Below are positions 16,948 to 26,799 of a DNA stretch of 46,894 nt, one piece after another. The stretch covers positions 1 through 46,894 of the forward strand of contig JAHJEG010000041.1 in the NCBI GenBank assembly GCA_018825665.1, read 5' to 3'. Positions within the stretch are counted from its first letter, which is position 1; every line of letters starts with the position of its first letter. A program made the translations under genes and the position numbers. The stretch is from a bacterium (lineage in GTDB: Bacteria > Campylobacterota > Campylobacteria > Campylobacterales > Sulfurimonadaceae). The notes beneath the pieces are model-generated. The model did not search any database and had not been told where the DNA came from. It saw only the letters and a list, made by a program, of their open reading frames with translations.

Positions 16948-18126
16948 TCAAACGATGACATGCCCTACGAATTTACTCATGTTGTCCATTATCTCCGAGC
17001 CTTTTCTAAAGCTCATTCCACATGCCTCATAGGCGAAAAACACTCCGGCCTGATATTTGGTACCTTTTGCATCTTTTGGAAACTCCACATACTCCTGATA
17101 CACTTTTTTATAGTTGCCGTAGGGACCGTCTGTTTGTTCCAAAACAGCAGAATCTGCACCGATGATTCTGGTGTTGGCACCCTCTCTGCCAAAAACAGTT
17201 TTTTCAACATGCTTGATACCTTTTAAGGGCTCAAAAGAGGTTCTTAGCAGGTAAGGGGAATCTGGAAACAGATCGCATAAGATTTTCATCATGCCCTTTG
17301 ACTGAAACAACAAGGTGTATGCGGGGTTTAAGATAATCGCCTTTTGATTTTGCATAATATTTGAAAGAGTGGTTGCAAGTTCGGGCTCATCATGGGCTAT
17401 ATCTTCCCACGGATACAATTTAAACCAGTACTCATATTCATTCCCATGTGCATCAGAGATGCCGTTTTCGTCAAAGCCTACATTAAAAAGGTATTCAAAT
17501 CCCGTATTAAATCCTGCATCCGTAGCCATTTGCTGCAATAATCTCGTTGTGGCGATCTCTTCCTCATTTGTGTCTATGCTTGAGAAAAGTATTTTCCATC
17601 CGTCGTATCTCTCATTGAAATTCGAGGTGTCATCAAAAAGGGTTATAAGTCTTTTGAAATTTTCGGATATAGCTTCATAAACATTGTTGAACTGCTTCTC
17701 TTCATCCATATTGTTTTGTTTTAAAAGCGCCCACTGAAGCAGGGCGGTTTCAAACAATCCTGTCGGGGTGTCCGCATTGAACTCTATAAGTTTTATCGGT
17801 TGATCGTCGATTCCGCCTGCCAGGTCAAAGCGACCGTAAAGATGCCAGTGAACATCGTTTTCCAAGCTTTTTTTAATTGCATCGATAAGATTAAAAGGGA
17901 TTCCAAGCTCAAAAAAAAGTTCGTTTTCTATCACGTACTGGGCTGCTTCGACATACATGTCATAGATCTCATTGCATGCCTCGTAGTATGCTTCAGCCTC
18001 AGCCTCACTTATCTCTACGAGTTCATCACTTACGTATTTCGTGCCGTCACTATCCGTATGCCATGTAAATCCCAACTCTTCCAAATCAATGTCATCAAGC
18101 GGACTTACTTTTTGTAGTGTTACCAT
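16948..18126 (-). CDS. glutathionylspermidine synthase-like ATP-grasp protein (YgiC/YjfC, Cj0372 type)
   Basis: A 392-residue protein of the glutathionylspermidine synthase C-terminal-domain family, without the N-terminal amidase of E. coli Gsp. Recognisable blocks are FGRFDL-type HLYGRFDLAGG near residue 95, IELIEFNADTPTGLFE-like LIEFNADTPTGLFE near 113, FKLYPWEDIAHDEPE near 240 and ILNPAYTLLFQSKGMM near 268, ending with YQAGVFFAYEACGMSFRKGS. Members are ATP-grasp amide ligases; the natural substrate of the stand-alone versions is uncertain. It lies next to a UPF0323 lipoprotein gene, the same pairing as Cj0372 with Cj0371. One TTCCACATGCC word (17016-17026) lies near its 3' end. Confidence 0.85.
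   Translation of the reverse strand: MVTLQKVSPLDDIDLEELGFTWHTDSDGTKYVSDELVEISEAEAEAYYEACNEIYDMYVEAAQYVIENELFFELGIPFNLIDAIKKSLENDVHWHLYGRFDLAGGIDDQPIKLIEFNADTPTGLFETALLQWALLKQNNMDEEKQFNNVYEAISENFKRLITLFDDTSNFNERYDGWKILFSSIDTNEEEIATTRLLQQMATDAGFNTGFEYLFNVGFDENGISDAHGNEYEYWFKLYPWEDIAHDEPELATTLSNIMQNQKAIILNPAYTLLFQSKGMMKILCDLFPDSPYLLRTSFEPLKGIKHVEKTVFGREGANTRIIGADSAVLEQTDGPYGNYKKVYQEYVEFPKDAKGTKYQAGVFFAYEACGMSFRKGSEIMDNMSKFVGHVIV
17016..17026 (+). repeat. TTCCACATGCC word inside the YgiC-like gene
   Basis: Exact copy of the recurring 11-mer on the + strand, antisense to the gene, where it encodes part of the ACGMS region. Confidence 0.6.
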
Positions 18127-18167
18127 TTTATCTAACCTTGTATAATTTCTATTTCAGTATAGGATAT

Positions 18168-18743
18168 TCAACTGCCGTACGTTTTTGAGCTTGTTGCAGA
18201 ACTGCTCGATGAACCGCCAAAAAAGCTTTTTTTGGCAGAACCGCTTTTTGAGGCTTTTGCAGCAGCTGAACGGCTGTAGGCACTTTTGTTCGTATTTGCA
18301 GAGTTTCTTGCAAAGTTTTTGTTGTTCATTAGGGCGTTTCCTATCATATTTCCGAGCAATGATCCTGCCGCAACGGCCAAAATAGTTCCGGCAAGTCCCA
18401 TCCCTGCACTGGAGTCTGTACTTTGAACTGTTTCTGATGTTCCGTCTTGTACTTTTTGATATTCCTGCTCTGCCAGGGCTTTCATCTCGGCTTCGTCCAT
18501 AAATCTTTCAACGGTATTGCCGTTTTCATCCTTCTCCCGAATAATAGAACGGCTTGGCCCCTCCGTCGGAACCTCTTCTACGACGATATATTTTCCGTTT
18601 GTCTGCTGCTCTATGATCAGGAATCTGTTTGCGGGCTCTGGCTTTTGGGACTCACATCCGCTAAGCACGCTCATCATTATAAGACCGGCACCGCCAAGTG
18701 CAACTCCGCCTGCCAAAGAGGATATATGTCTGTTACCCGCCAT
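18168..18743 (-). CDS. UPF0323 family lipoprotein (Cj0371/HP0232 type)
   Basis: A 191-residue predicted lipoprotein. The N-terminal hydrophobic stretch ends in the lipobox LSGC with C30 as the lipidated residue. Next comes a conserved region with FLIIEQQTNGKYIVVEEVPTE-type sequence and a second hydrophobic glycine/alanine segment around residues 113-137. The low-complexity C terminus is rich in Ser, Ala, Lys and Gly (SGSAKKSFFGGSSSSS). This layout matches UPF0323, known almost only from Campylobacterota; its molecular function is not established. It is followed downstream by the YgiC-like gene on the same strand with a 41-base gap, so they are probably co-transcribed. Confidence 0.87.
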   Translation of the reverse strand: MAGNRHISSLAGGVALGGAGLIMMSVLSGCESQKPEPANRFLIIEQQTNGKYIVVEEVPTEGPSRSIIREKDENGNTVERFMDEAEMKALAEQEYQKVQDGTSETVQSTDSSAGMGLAGTILAVAAGSLLGNMIGNALMNNKNFARNSANTNKSAYSRSAAAKASKSGSAKKSFFGGSSSSSATSSKTYGS

Positions 18744-18770
18744 GTGGAACTTCTTTGTATTTAGTTTTTA

Positions 18771-19214
18771 TCATAATTCTAAATCCTTTTTATTTAATAA
18801 AATAATTTTTTTAAGTTCATAATCATAAAATGTGATTTTTTTTCGGCCATCATAGTAAATATCACCCCTAAAAGTATGCTTTTTACTTTTTAAAGTTATG
18901 TTTTCTTTCATAAGCAACATCTTGCCGACCTTATTCCCGACACTCTCAAAGAGTGTTAAGGACACAAGTAAAAAAAGTGTCGCATAGGTCACAGCTATAA
19001 ATTTTGTATTTTCAAGATAGGTAAACATATAGCCCAAAACGGCCGTAAAAAACATATAGACATAGATATTCTGATGGTCTGCAAATAAAATATTATAATA
19101 AACATCAATCTCGTATAAGTCTACATAATGAAGTTTTATGCCCAAAAATATAAAAAAATCCAAGATAAAGGTAAAAAACAGACCGCTCAGAAATGCTTGT
19201 ACAAACTTGCTCAT
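18771..19214 (-). CDS. hypothetical small membrane protein
   Basis: A 147-residue protein I do not recognise. Three hydrophobic segments are visible at about residues 8-27, 50-67 and 71-91. They are followed by a 50-residue basic, soluble tail (TLKSKKHTFRGDIYYDGRKK) that ends at the C terminus. Its start overlaps the stop of the YrdC-like gene by four bases, so the two are translated together. The UPF0323 gene begins 27 bases after its stop. Nothing in the sequence points to a catalytic role. Confidence 0.7.
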   Translation of the reverse strand: MSKFVQAFLSGLFFTFILDFFIFLGIKLHYVDLYEIDVYYNILFADHQNIYVYMFFTAVLGYMFTYLENTKFIAVTYATLFLLVSLTLFESVGNKVGKMLLMKENITLKSKKHTFRGDIYYDGRKKITFYDYELKKIILLNKKDLEL

Positions 19215-19675
19215 CTTATCCTCTTTTTTTTGATATTGTTGATCTTATAGAGTTTGGATGACTGTCTCTCACTCAAACCGTTTATATTCTCTATTATTAT
19301 ATCAGCTTTATCTTCACAAAACTTTCTGTCAAAATTTTTACCGGACTGATTTGCCGAAGTAGAAAAATGCCATGATTCATTTCTTAATAATTGGGAATGA
19401 AGAGAAGTTTTAGCAACTCTAAAAGCCATATTTTTTATAATAAACGTTGTTTTTCTAGAACGTCTTACAAAATTTTTCATGGCATGTGGAATTCTGTTGC
19501 AAGAGAGGGCTGAATGAAGTGAGCTCTTGTCCTTGGGTGCTGCGAATGTTTTAAAATCGCTAAATACCTTTATAAAGGGTTTTGTGGTTTCACGAGATTT
19601 TATCTCGTAAAGTCTTTGCTCATCCTGGGATAAGAAACCGACGGTAGTGTCGGTTTGCATAAGTATGACAGGCAC
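19211..19675 (-). CDS. Sua5/YciO/YrdC-family protein
   Basis: A protein of about 154 residues with a YrdC-like core: QTDTTVGFLS at the N terminus, KPFIKVF near residue 35, a basic RRSRKTTFIIK stretch, and STSANQSGKNFD near 115, the conserved SANxSG nucleotide-binding segment. Full YrdC/TsaC enzymes (about 180-200 residues) form threonylcarbamoyl-AMP for tRNA t6A; this short form, common in Campylobacterota, may be an YciO-like paralogue. The start is uncertain. GTG 19675, five bases after the carB stop, is chosen because the family begins just before QTDTT. An ATG at 19660, or an ATG/GTG overlapping carB (to 19720), are alternatives. Confidence 0.75.
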   Translation of the reverse strand: MPVILMQTDTTVGFLSQDEQRLYEIKSRETTKPFIKVFSDFKTFAAPKDKSSLHSALSCNRIPHAMKNFVRRSRKTTFIIKNMAFRVAKTSLHSQLLRNESWHFSTSANQSGKNFDRKFCEDKADIIIENINGLSERQSSKLYKINNIKKKRIR

Positions 19676-19680
19676 TGCTT

Positions 19681-22600
19681 TTAGGCTAAAAAGTCTTGAA
19701 GCGCTTGAGGTGAGGACCATAAATCATTACCCATTTCATCAAGTGCAAGAATCGTCGCTCTGGCTGCACTCAAAGTTGTGAAGTAAGGTATATTTCTTTT
19801 GAGTACTTCCTGGCGAATCACTATGGCATCTTTTTTGGATGTATTGTTATCGGATGTGTTGATTGCCATGTGAATTTCGTCATTTTTCATACTGTCTTCT
19901 ATATTTGGACGCCCCTCTGAAATCTTAAGAACAAGCTCACAAGGTATACCGGCTTCTTCTATGATTTTTTGGGTCCCTTTTGTAGCAAGAAGTTTAAAGC
20001 CGTGCTTATGAAGACCACTTGCGATTTCAGGTGCATGTACTTTGTCTGTATCTACAAAAGATAAAAAACAGGTCCCGCTTTTTGGAATCTTGTTTCCGGC
20101 TGCGAGTTGAGCTTTTGCAAAACTGATACCGAAGTTTGAACTGATACCCATAACCTCTCCTGTTGATTTCATCTCAGGAGAAAGAACCAAGTCTGCACCG
20201 TAAAGTTTATGGAACGGGAATACAGCTTCTTTTACAGATATGTGATCTTTTAGTATTGGTTTTAAAAGACCGTTTTCTTCTGTAACAATCTTGTATCTGT
20301 CGTAATATTCAAGTGAACTTCTAAGCGTCTCTCCGACCATGACACGTGTAGCGACTTTTGCAAGAGGCATACCTGTTGCCTTGCTTACAAACGGAACTGT
20401 ACGGGAAGCTCTTGGATTTACTTCGATAAGATATATCTCATTTTGGTAGATGGCGTACTGGACATTCATAAGACCCACAACACCAAGTCCCAGAGCTATA
20501 GTTTTGGTCTGCTGTTCAACTTTTGCAATCAGTTCTTTTGAAAGGTTTACAGGAGGAAGGGAACAGGCGCTGTCACCTGAGTGAATACCGGCTTCTTCGA
20601 TATGCTGCATTACAGAGCCTATATAGACATCCACTCCGTCACAGATAGCATCGACATCAAGCTCAATCGCCTGGTCCAAAAACTTGTCTATCAAAACGGG
20701 AGCATCATTACTGACAGATACGGCTACGTCCATGTACTGTTTTAATTCATTCTCGGAGTACACTATGCGCATTCCGCGTCCGCCAAGTACATAAGAAGGG
20801 CGCACTAAAACAGGATAGCCAAGTCTCTCGGCTATCACATAAGATTCCTCTTTTGTTCGTGCCAGGCCGTTTTCGGGCTGTTTGAGTCCGTGTTTGATAA
20901 CAAAGTCAGAAAATTTTTCTCTGTCTTCTGCCAAATCAATCACTCTAGCAGGTGTTCCGGCGATATTTGCACCGATATCCGTAAGCGCATTGGCAAGCTT
21001 TAGCGGAGTCTGTCCTCCAAAGTGGACTATGATTCCGTCGGGTTTTTCATTATCCACAACGGAGCGAACATGTTCAAAGTCTATAGGCTCAAAATAAAGT
21101 ACGTCCGAAGTATCATAATCGGTTGAAACAGTTTCAGGATTACAGTTATACATGATAGTCTCTATATCCATCTCTTTTAATGCAAAAGCGGCATGAACAC
21201 AGCAGTAGTCAAACTCAATACCCTGTCCGATTCTGTTTGGTCCGCCGCCAAGGATAAGAACTTTTTTCTTGTCACTTTTTCTTGTCGCAACATTTGGAAG
21301 TTTGCTTATGTTTGTCGTAGAGTACAGATAAGGAGTCAGCGCTTCAAATTCAGCTGCACAGGTATCCACTTCGTTGTATTCCAAATTTACATCCAGCTCT
21401 TTTCTAGCATTGTAGACATCATTTTCTTTTATTTTTAAGCCGGAGTTTTTATAGATGAGTTGCGAGATTCTTTTGTCTGAAAAACCATCAGCTTTTACAG
21501 TTCTCATAAAAACGGCATCTTTTAAGATGGCATCGGTTATTTTGCTTTCCGTTTGCAGTATCTCTTCTAGCTGATAAAGGAACCAAGGATCGATCTGACA
21601 GGTATCGAACATCTCTTCAACATTCATCCCGCGACGGAATCCCTCAGCCACATAAAGAATGCGGTCGGCATTTGGACGGCGTATCTCATGCTTTACAAAA
21701 TCGTCATCGGCATCCAGTTCGTCAAAACCGCAAAGTCCTGTTTCAAGTGAACAAAGAGCTTTTTGCACCGATTCTTTAAAAGTACGACCGATAGCCATAA
21801 CTTCACCGACAGACTTCATGCTTGTGCTTAAAGTATTTTCAGCTTCTGGAAATTTTTCGAATGTAAAACGGGGGATTTTTGTAACGACATAATCTATTAC
21901 AGGCTCGAATGATGCAGGAGTCCCGGTGATATCATTTGTGATCTCATCCAGAGTAAAACCAACTGCCAAAAGTGTTGCCACTTTTGCGATCGGATAACCC
22001 GTCGCCTTACTTGCAAGTGCAGATGAACGGGATACACGAGGATTCATCTCGATTACAATCATACGTCCCGATTTAGGATCGATGGAGAACTGGACATTTG
22101 ATCCCCCTGTATCCACGCCGATCTCTCTTAAGATATCAAAAGAGGCATCACGCATTCTCTGGTACTCTTTATCCGTGAGAGTAAGTGCAGGTGCTACGGT
22201 GATACTGTCTCCCGTATGAACACCCATCGGATCAAAGTTTTCGATTGAACATACGATGATACAGTTGTCAGCCTTGTCCCGGATAACTTCCATCTCGTAC
22301 TCTTTCCAGCCAAGCAGAGACTCTTCAATAAGGATTTCCGTAACAGGAGACTCATCCAGACCTCTGGCCGCAAGTTTTTTAAACTCGTCCATATTATATG
22401 CCACACCGCTGCCGCCGCCTGCCAGTGTGAATGAAGCACGAATGATGATAGGAAAACCAATCTCGTTGGCAGCCTTGAGGGCATCATCCATGTTATATGC
22501 GTACATTGAAAATGGCAAATCCATTCCAAGTTTGATCATCGCTTCTTTAAAAGCTGAACGGTCTTCACCCTTGTGAATCGCTTCTGGAGATGCACCTAGA

Positions 22601-22938
22601 AATTCCACTCCATCAAGCATCCCTTTTTCATACATGCTAGTAGCAACATTAAGTGCAGTCTGTCCGCCCATGGTAGGAAGCACGGCGTCAACACGCTCTT
22701 CTTTGATAATCTTGGCGATTATCTCTTCTTTTATCGGTTCAATGTAGGTTCTGTCTGCGAACTCAGGGTCTGTCATAATTGTTGCAGGATTTGAATTTAT
22801 CAGGATTACACGGTATCCAAGCTCTTTAAGCGTCTTAACTGCCTGTGTTCCGGAATAGTCAAATTCACATGCTTGACCAATGATAATTGGACCTGACCCA
22901 ATGAGTAAAATAGTATTAATGTCGGTGCGTTTTGGCAT
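19681..22938 (-). CDS. carB: carbamoyl-phosphate synthase large subunit
   Basis: A 1085-residue protein, the usual CarB length, with the internal duplication plain: [20 protein letters not shown] near the N terminus and [20 protein letters not shown] near residue 570 start the two halves. Each half has an ATP-grasp domain ([19 protein letters not shown] and [19 protein letters not shown]). The last ~150 residues form the MGS-like regulatory domain. With CarA, encoded elsewhere, it makes carbamoyl phosphate from bicarbonate, glutamine ammonia and two ATP for pyrimidines and arginine. It is followed on the same strand by the YrdC-like gene. pyrF of the same pathway lies 21 kb away. Confidence 0.97.
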   Translation of the reverse strand: MPKRTDINTILLIGSGPIIIGQACEFDYSGTQAVKTLKELGYRVILINSNPATIMTDPEFADRTYIEPIKEEIIAKIIKEERVDAVLPTMGGQTALNVATSMYEKGMLDGVEFLGASPEAIHKGEDRSAFKEAMIKLGMDLPFSMYAYNMDDALKAANEIGFPIIIRASFTLAGGGSGVAYNMDEFKKLAARGLDESPVTEILIEESLLGWKEYEMEVIRDKADNCIIVCSIENFDPMGVHTGDSITVAPALTLTDKEYQRMRDASFDILREIGVDTGGSNVQFSIDPKSGRMIVIEMNPRVSRSSALASKATGYPIAKVATLLAVGFTLDEITNDITGTPASFEPVIDYVVTKIPRFTFEKFPEAENTLSTSMKSVGEVMAIGRTFKESVQKALCSLETGLCGFDELDADDDFVKHEIRRPNADRILYVAEGFRRGMNVEEMFDTCQIDPWFLYQLEEILQTESKITDAILKDAVFMRTVKADGFSDKRISQLIYKNSGLKIKENDVYNARKELDVNLEYNEVDTCAAEFEALTPYLYSTTNISKLPNVATRKSDKKKVLILGGGPNRIGQGIEFDYCCVHAAFALKEMDIETIMYNCNPETVSTDYDTSDVLYFEPIDFEHVRSVVDNEKPDGIIVHFGGQTPLKLANALTDIGANIAGTPARVIDLAEDREKFSDFVIKHGLKQPENGLARTKEESYVIAERLGYPVLVRPSYVLGGRGMRIVYSENELKQYMDVAVSVSNDAPVLIDKFLDQAIELDVDAICDGVDVYIGSVMQHIEEAGIHSGDSACSLPPVNLSKELIAKVEQQTKTIALGLGVVGLMNVQYAIYQNEIYLIEVNPRASRTVPFVSKATGMPLAKVATRVMVGETLRSSLEYYDRYKIVTEENGLLKPILKDHISVKEAVFPFHKLYGADLVLSPEMKSTGEVMGISSNFGISFAKAQLAAGNKIPKSGTCFLSFVDTDKVHAPEIASGLHKHGFKLLATKGTQKIIEEAGIPCELVLKISEGRPNIEDSMKNDEIHMAINTSDNNTSKKDAIVIRQEVLKRNIPYFTTLSAARATILALDEMGNDLWSSPQALQDFLA

Positions 22939-22976
22939 TTTTAACCTTTTAGATATGTATACAAAAAAATTTGTTT

Positions 22977-22982
22977 ATTATA
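22977..22982 (-). promoter_or_regulatory. -10 element of the carB promoter
   Basis: A perfect TATAAT reads on the minus strand 39 bases before the carB ATG, in the short gap after the MipA-like gene. No convincing -35 box is visible, as is usual for Campylobacterota sigma-70 promoters. Confidence 0.5.
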
Positions 22983-23025
22983 GACAAAAGGCACTTAATA
23001 TTTGATGAGTTTTAAAGAAGTTTTC

Positions 23026-23763
23026 TCAATATTCAAAAGTGTAAATAAGAGAGCATAATCCCGAATATATATAAGCATCATCAACAAGAGGACTATTCGT
23101 TGCTTCTTGTGAGAGCTTATCAATTTTTATATTCGCAAATACGGATAATTTGTCTGTAAGGGGATAGTTTATATAGGTCTGAATGCCTAGCTGCAGGCCC
23201 TCTTGAGGAGTATATTCACCTCTTAGGGGAAGCTCTTCGCTTGGAGTGACACCGTAGTAGTAATCCAGAAATTTTGATGACTGGTAGCTAAGTACAAGGC
23301 TGGGATAAAACGAGAAGTTTCCAAGTTTAAAATCATATCCGAGCTCTGTATTGAGTATCCATAAATCATGTTTATTTAAAATATCTGTCAGTGCGATTAT
23401 CTCAAGATATGCTTTATCCGCTTTTGCGCTAAAAGCGATACCCCCTTCCCAGGAATTTTTTCGCTCATTCATACCCTGGATGTCAGAATCACCGTAACCG
23501 TACACTCTGGGCTGTGCAGTCAAAGAGAATCCCCAGGAATACTCATCTTGCACATCACCCAAAAAATAAACACCGGCTCTTGTCCATCTGACATAAAGGA
23601 TGCCGTTATCGAAAAAAATCACAGGGGAGGGAAGCACAATACTCTCCACATCTTTATAGGGCTGTGTCTGTACATACGCTCCAAGACCAAGAGTTAGTTT
23701 TTGCTTTGTCTGCTCTGCATGCAAGTTGAAAAAAAACAATATAAAGATGAACAAATATCTCAT
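23026..23763 (-). CDS. MipA/OmpV-like outer-membrane beta-barrel protein
   Basis: A 245-residue protein with a signal peptide (MRYLFIFILFFFNLHA, cleavage near residue 16) followed by alternating amphipathic strands and an aromatic C terminus (SLIYTFEY), typical of an outer-membrane barrel. The opening KLTLGLGAYVQTQPYKDVE and later SWGFSLTAQPRVYGYGDSD resemble MipA/OmpV proteins, some of which scaffold murein enzymes. It overlaps the mreC stop as ATGA, so it is co-translated with the cell-shape gene mreC. That is suggestive, but not proof, of an envelope-assembly role. Confidence 0.72.
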   Translation of the reverse strand: MRYLFIFILFFFNLHAEQTKQKLTLGLGAYVQTQPYKDVESIVLPSPVIFFDNGILYVRWTRAGVYFLGDVQDEYSWGFSLTAQPRVYGYGDSDIQGMNERKNSWEGGIAFSAKADKAYLEIIALTDILNKHDLWILNTELGYDFKLGNFSFYPSLVLSYQSSKFLDYYYGVTPSEELPLRGEYTPQEGLQLGIQTYINYPLTDKLSVFANIKIDKLSQEATNSPLVDDAYIYSGLCSLIYTFEY

Positions 23764-24527
23764 TTTACTCTCCTGATCATATGAAAATAGCTTGGGTCGT
23801 TTGCTTCATAATAGGGCTCTACTATGGCTGTCTGATAGCCTTGTGCTTTTGAAACAGAGATCACTTTTCCAACCCTTAGACCCTTGAAGAATATCTCATC
23901 CAGTCCGGAGCTTATCACTTCATCCCCTGCTTTTATTTTAAACCATGCGGGAATAAATTTTACGACCAGGTTTTTGGAATTGTTCCCGTGTGCAATGCCT
24001 GGAGCAAGCTCTTCTCCTATATAAACGGCATAGGAACTTTGAATATCTTTATTTAAAAGACCCAGGGATTTTGAATTTTCGCAGACTACTATGCCTGCGA
24101 CTTGCTCTTTATATACGAGTCCGTAAACTTTTGACTTGTCCAGCTCTTTTGTCTCAAGCCAAATCCTGTTTGTATCGCCGAATTTGGCATATGATATCGT
24201 TCTGACGAGTTCGGCATCGGGATTTGTTTTTAGAGTAGAATTGTTTTCTTTTACCAGATCGTTCATCTGTGAAGCCAACTGCTGCATGAGGAGGTGGTTT
24301 TTTTCATATTGTTTGAGTTTATTTTTGAGTTCATCTATTTTTCGTGCTTGAAAAAAATATTTGTCTATGGAGTTTTCTATAAATTCTGTTGAATTGCGGT
24401 AGCTTGATTTGATCTTGTTCAAGGCCGAGATAAAAGGACCCTGAATAGTATCCGTGTAATATAGTGCACCCACAAAGAGTGCAATGAAAATTGTTAAAAA
24501 GCCAAAGAGCCCTTTATTCATTTTCAA
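23760..24527 (-). CDS. mreC: rod shape-determining protein MreC
   Basis: A 255-residue protein with one N-terminal membrane segment (about residues 7-24) and a coiled coil (about 60-98, KIDELKNKLKQYEK onward). The periplasmic beta domain includes WLETKELDKSKVYGLVYKEQVAGIV and AGDEVISSGLDEIFFKGLRVGKV, the latter highly conserved in MreC. It links cytoplasmic MreB to the periplasmic cell-wall elongation machinery. The gene overlaps mreB by 14 bases and the MipA-like gene by four. No mreD is next to it. Confidence 0.9.
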   Translation of the reverse strand: MKMNKGLFGFLTIFIALFVGALYYTDTIQGPFISALNKIKSSYRNSTEFIENSIDKYFFQARKIDELKNKLKQYEKNHLLMQQLASQMNDLVKENNSTLKTNPDAELVRTISYAKFGDTNRIWLETKELDKSKVYGLVYKEQVAGIVVCENSKSLGLLNKDIQSSYAVYIGEELAPGIAHGNNSKNLVVKFIPAWFKIKAGDEVISSGLDEIFFKGLRVGKVISVSKAQGYQTAIVEPYYEANDPSYFHMIRRVK

Positions 24528-25551
24528 AAAGTTCTTGTAGCAGGTCTATCTCTTCCAGTGCTCTTCCTGTCCCGCGTGCAACAGCCAAAAGAGGTTCGTC
24601 CGCAACAAAAACAGGTATTTTTACAATGTCTGAAAGGAACTTGTCAAGCTGACGTATCAGAGCTCCGCCCCCGGTCAAAATAATACCGTGGTTTACAATG
24701 TCTCCGGCTAAGTCAGGCGGCATTCGCTCTAGCACGTCTCTTAGAGCTTCTGCAATCTCTTTGAGAGGTTCCTTCATCGCTTCTCTTGCATCTTCGCTTG
24801 TCAGTTCAACAGAGCTTAAAAGCCCCTCTACCTGATCCCGTCCGTTTACTACCATCGTCAGTTCTTCATCAAGAGGAACGGCAGTTCCTACGGCTATTTT
24901 TATCTCTTCAGCCGTTCTCTCACCGATAAGGAGATTATATTTTCTTTTAACATAATCTACTATAGCTTTGTCCAGTTTGTCTCCGGCTGTTCTGATTGAT
25001 TTTGAGAGTACAAGACCGCCTAAAGAGACCACACCGATCTCAGTCGTACCGCCGCCGATATCTACAACAAGGTTCCCCTGCGGCTCCCGGATATCGATTC
25101 CTGCACCAATGGCTGCAGCCATAGGCTCTTCGATAAGAAAAACTTCTCTCGCCCCTGCGCTTAAGGCAGATTCTCTAACTGCTTTTCTCTCAACCTGAGT
25201 AAGTCCGTAGGGTACACATATAATAATTCTAGGACTGATCAAAGAGCTTCTTCCGTGCGCTTTTTCAATAAATTTTCTTATCATCTTTTCAGTCATATCA
25301 AAGTCGGCTATAACGCCGTCACGCATAGGACGGATAGCTTTGATATTCCCAGGTGTCTTACCGACCATATCTTTTGCCTCATGCCCGACTGCAAGAACTC
25401 TCTGATGCCCGAATTTTTCAGTTTTTACCGCAACGACAGAAGGCTCGTTGATAATGATACCTCTGCCTTTTGCAATAACAATGGTATTGGCGGTTCCAAG
25501 GTCGATAGAGAGGTCGTTTGAAAAAAGTCCAATTAATTTATTAAATATCAT
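24514..25551 (-). CDS. mreB: actin-like rod shape protein MreB
   Basis: A 345-residue MreB of standard length. The phosphate-1 loop is SIDLGTANTIV near residue 16, phosphate-2 is VVDIGGGTTEIGVVSL near 160, and the adenosine loop is GIILTGGGALI near 290. EEPMAAAIGAGI near 138 is also typical. It polymerises on ATP under the inner membrane and directs cell-wall insertion in rod growth. clpX ends ten bases upstream of it. The order fabZ-lpxA-clpX-mreB-mreC is the same as in Helicobacter. Confidence 0.97.
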   Translation of the reverse strand: MIFNKLIGLFSNDLSIDLGTANTIVIAKGRGIIINEPSVVAVKTEKFGHQRVLAVGHEAKDMVGKTPGNIKAIRPMRDGVIADFDMTEKMIRKFIEKAHGRSSLISPRIIICVPYGLTQVERKAVRESALSAGAREVFLIEEPMAAAIGAGIDIREPQGNLVVDIGGGTTEIGVVSLGGLVLSKSIRTAGDKLDKAIVDYVKRKYNLLIGERTAEEIKIAVGTAVPLDEELTMVVNGRDQVEGLLSSVELTSEDAREAMKEPLKEIAEALRDVLERMPPDLAGDIVNHGIILTGGGALIRQLDKFLSDIVKIPVFVADEPLLAVARGTGRALEEIDLLQELFENE

Positions 25552-25560
25552 GTCTGTGCC

Positions 25561-26799
25561 TTATGCTGTTTTTTTTGTTGATTTTTTGATATAGACCGGT
25601 TTTTCGCCATCTTCTATGACTTCTTTGGTGATTATTACTTCATAACCGCTGTATTCCGGGAGTTCGTACATAATATCAATCATATTCTCTTCTAGTATTG
25701 CACGGAGTCCGCGAGCACCTGTTTTTCGTTTTATCGCTTTTTTTGCAATGGCAAGCAGCGCGTCTTTTTCAAAGTTCAGTTCAACTTTATCGATAGAGAA
25801 AAGTTTTTTATACTGTTTGATAAGAGAATTTTTCGGTTCGGTAAGGATACGCACCATATCTTCTTCGGTAATCTCATTCAAAGAAGCGATAATAGGAAGA
25901 CGGCCAACAAGTTCCGGAATAAGTCCGTAACCAACCAAGTCGTCGGGTTCAACCATATCAAATGTCGTCTCCTGCTCCTGTTTGGTTTTTTTCTCATGAC
26001 CGAAACCTAAAATGTTTTCACCGCTCTTTTTCTTTAAAATATCTTTTAATCCGTCAAAGGCGCCACCGCATATAAATAAAATATTTGTAGTGTCAATCGC
26101 CGTAAAGTCCTGGTTTGGATGTTTTCTTCCACCCTTTGGCGGGATGTTTACAGAAGCACCTTCAATTATTTTTAAAAGAGCCTGCTGCACACCTTCTCCT
26201 GAGACATCTCTGGTGATAGAACGGTTTTCGCTCATACGCGAGATCTTGTCCACTTCATCAATAAAAACGATTCCCTGCTGTGCTCTTTGGATATCCCCAT
26301 CGGCTGCCTGAAGAAGTTTTGTCAAGATATTTTCAACATCCTCTCCAACATATCCCGCTTCGGTAAGACTTGTAGCATCGGCTATGGCAATAGGCACGTT
26401 GAGCACTCTTGCTATGGTCTGGGCCATAAGTGTCTTTCCGCTTCCCGTAGGTCCTATCAGGAGTACATTCGATTTTGCTATTTCAGTATCATCATCGGCT
26501 ATATCATGCACCTTGAAAATTCTTTTATAATGGTTGTATACGGCTACACTTAAAAGTTTTCTGGCTCTTTCCTGACCGATGATGTAATCGCCTAAAAACT
26601 TGTCGAGTTCTTTGGGAGTCATAAGCTCATTTACGGCTTCTACAAGAGCATGAGAGCCTGCGCTTTCTTTTTCGTCGCCAAACATTATTTTATATGCAGA
26701 TGTAACGCAGTTTCTACAGATATATACACCGTTTCCGGCTATGAGAGGATTTTCTTCACTCTCACTTGCTTCACAAAAACTACAGTGTCTGTGTATCAT
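25561..26799 (-). CDS. clpX: ATP-dependent Clp protease ATP-binding subunit ClpX
   Basis: A 412-residue AAA+ unfoldase. The N-terminal zinc finger has C6, C9, C28 and C31. Walker A is GPTGSGKT at residues 116-123 and Walker B is [10 protein letters not shown] near 180. [15 protein letters not shown] and [12 protein letters not shown] are conserved ClpX pore and sensor segments, and the C-terminal domain follows. It unfolds tagged substrates for ClpP. The start ATG overlaps the lpxA stop (ATGA). The unusual first residues MIHRHC still preserve the zinc ligands. Confidence 0.97.
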   Translation of the reverse strand: MIHRHCSFCEASESEENPLIAGNGVYICRNCVTSAYKIMFGDEKESAGSHALVEAVNELMTPKELDKFLGDYIIGQERARKLLSVAVYNHYKRIFKVHDIADDDTEIAKSNVLLIGPTGSGKTLMAQTIARVLNVPIAIADATSLTEAGYVGEDVENILTKLLQAADGDIQRAQQGIVFIDEVDKISRMSENRSITRDVSGEGVQQALLKIIEGASVNIPPKGGRKHPNQDFTAIDTTNILFICGGAFDGLKDILKKKSGENILGFGHEKKTKQEQETTFDMVEPDDLVGYGLIPELVGRLPIIASLNEITEEDMVRILTEPKNSLIKQYKKLFSIDKVELNFEKDALLAIAKKAIKRKTGARGLRAILEENMIDIMYELPEYSGYEVIITKEVIEDGEKPVYIKKSTKKTA

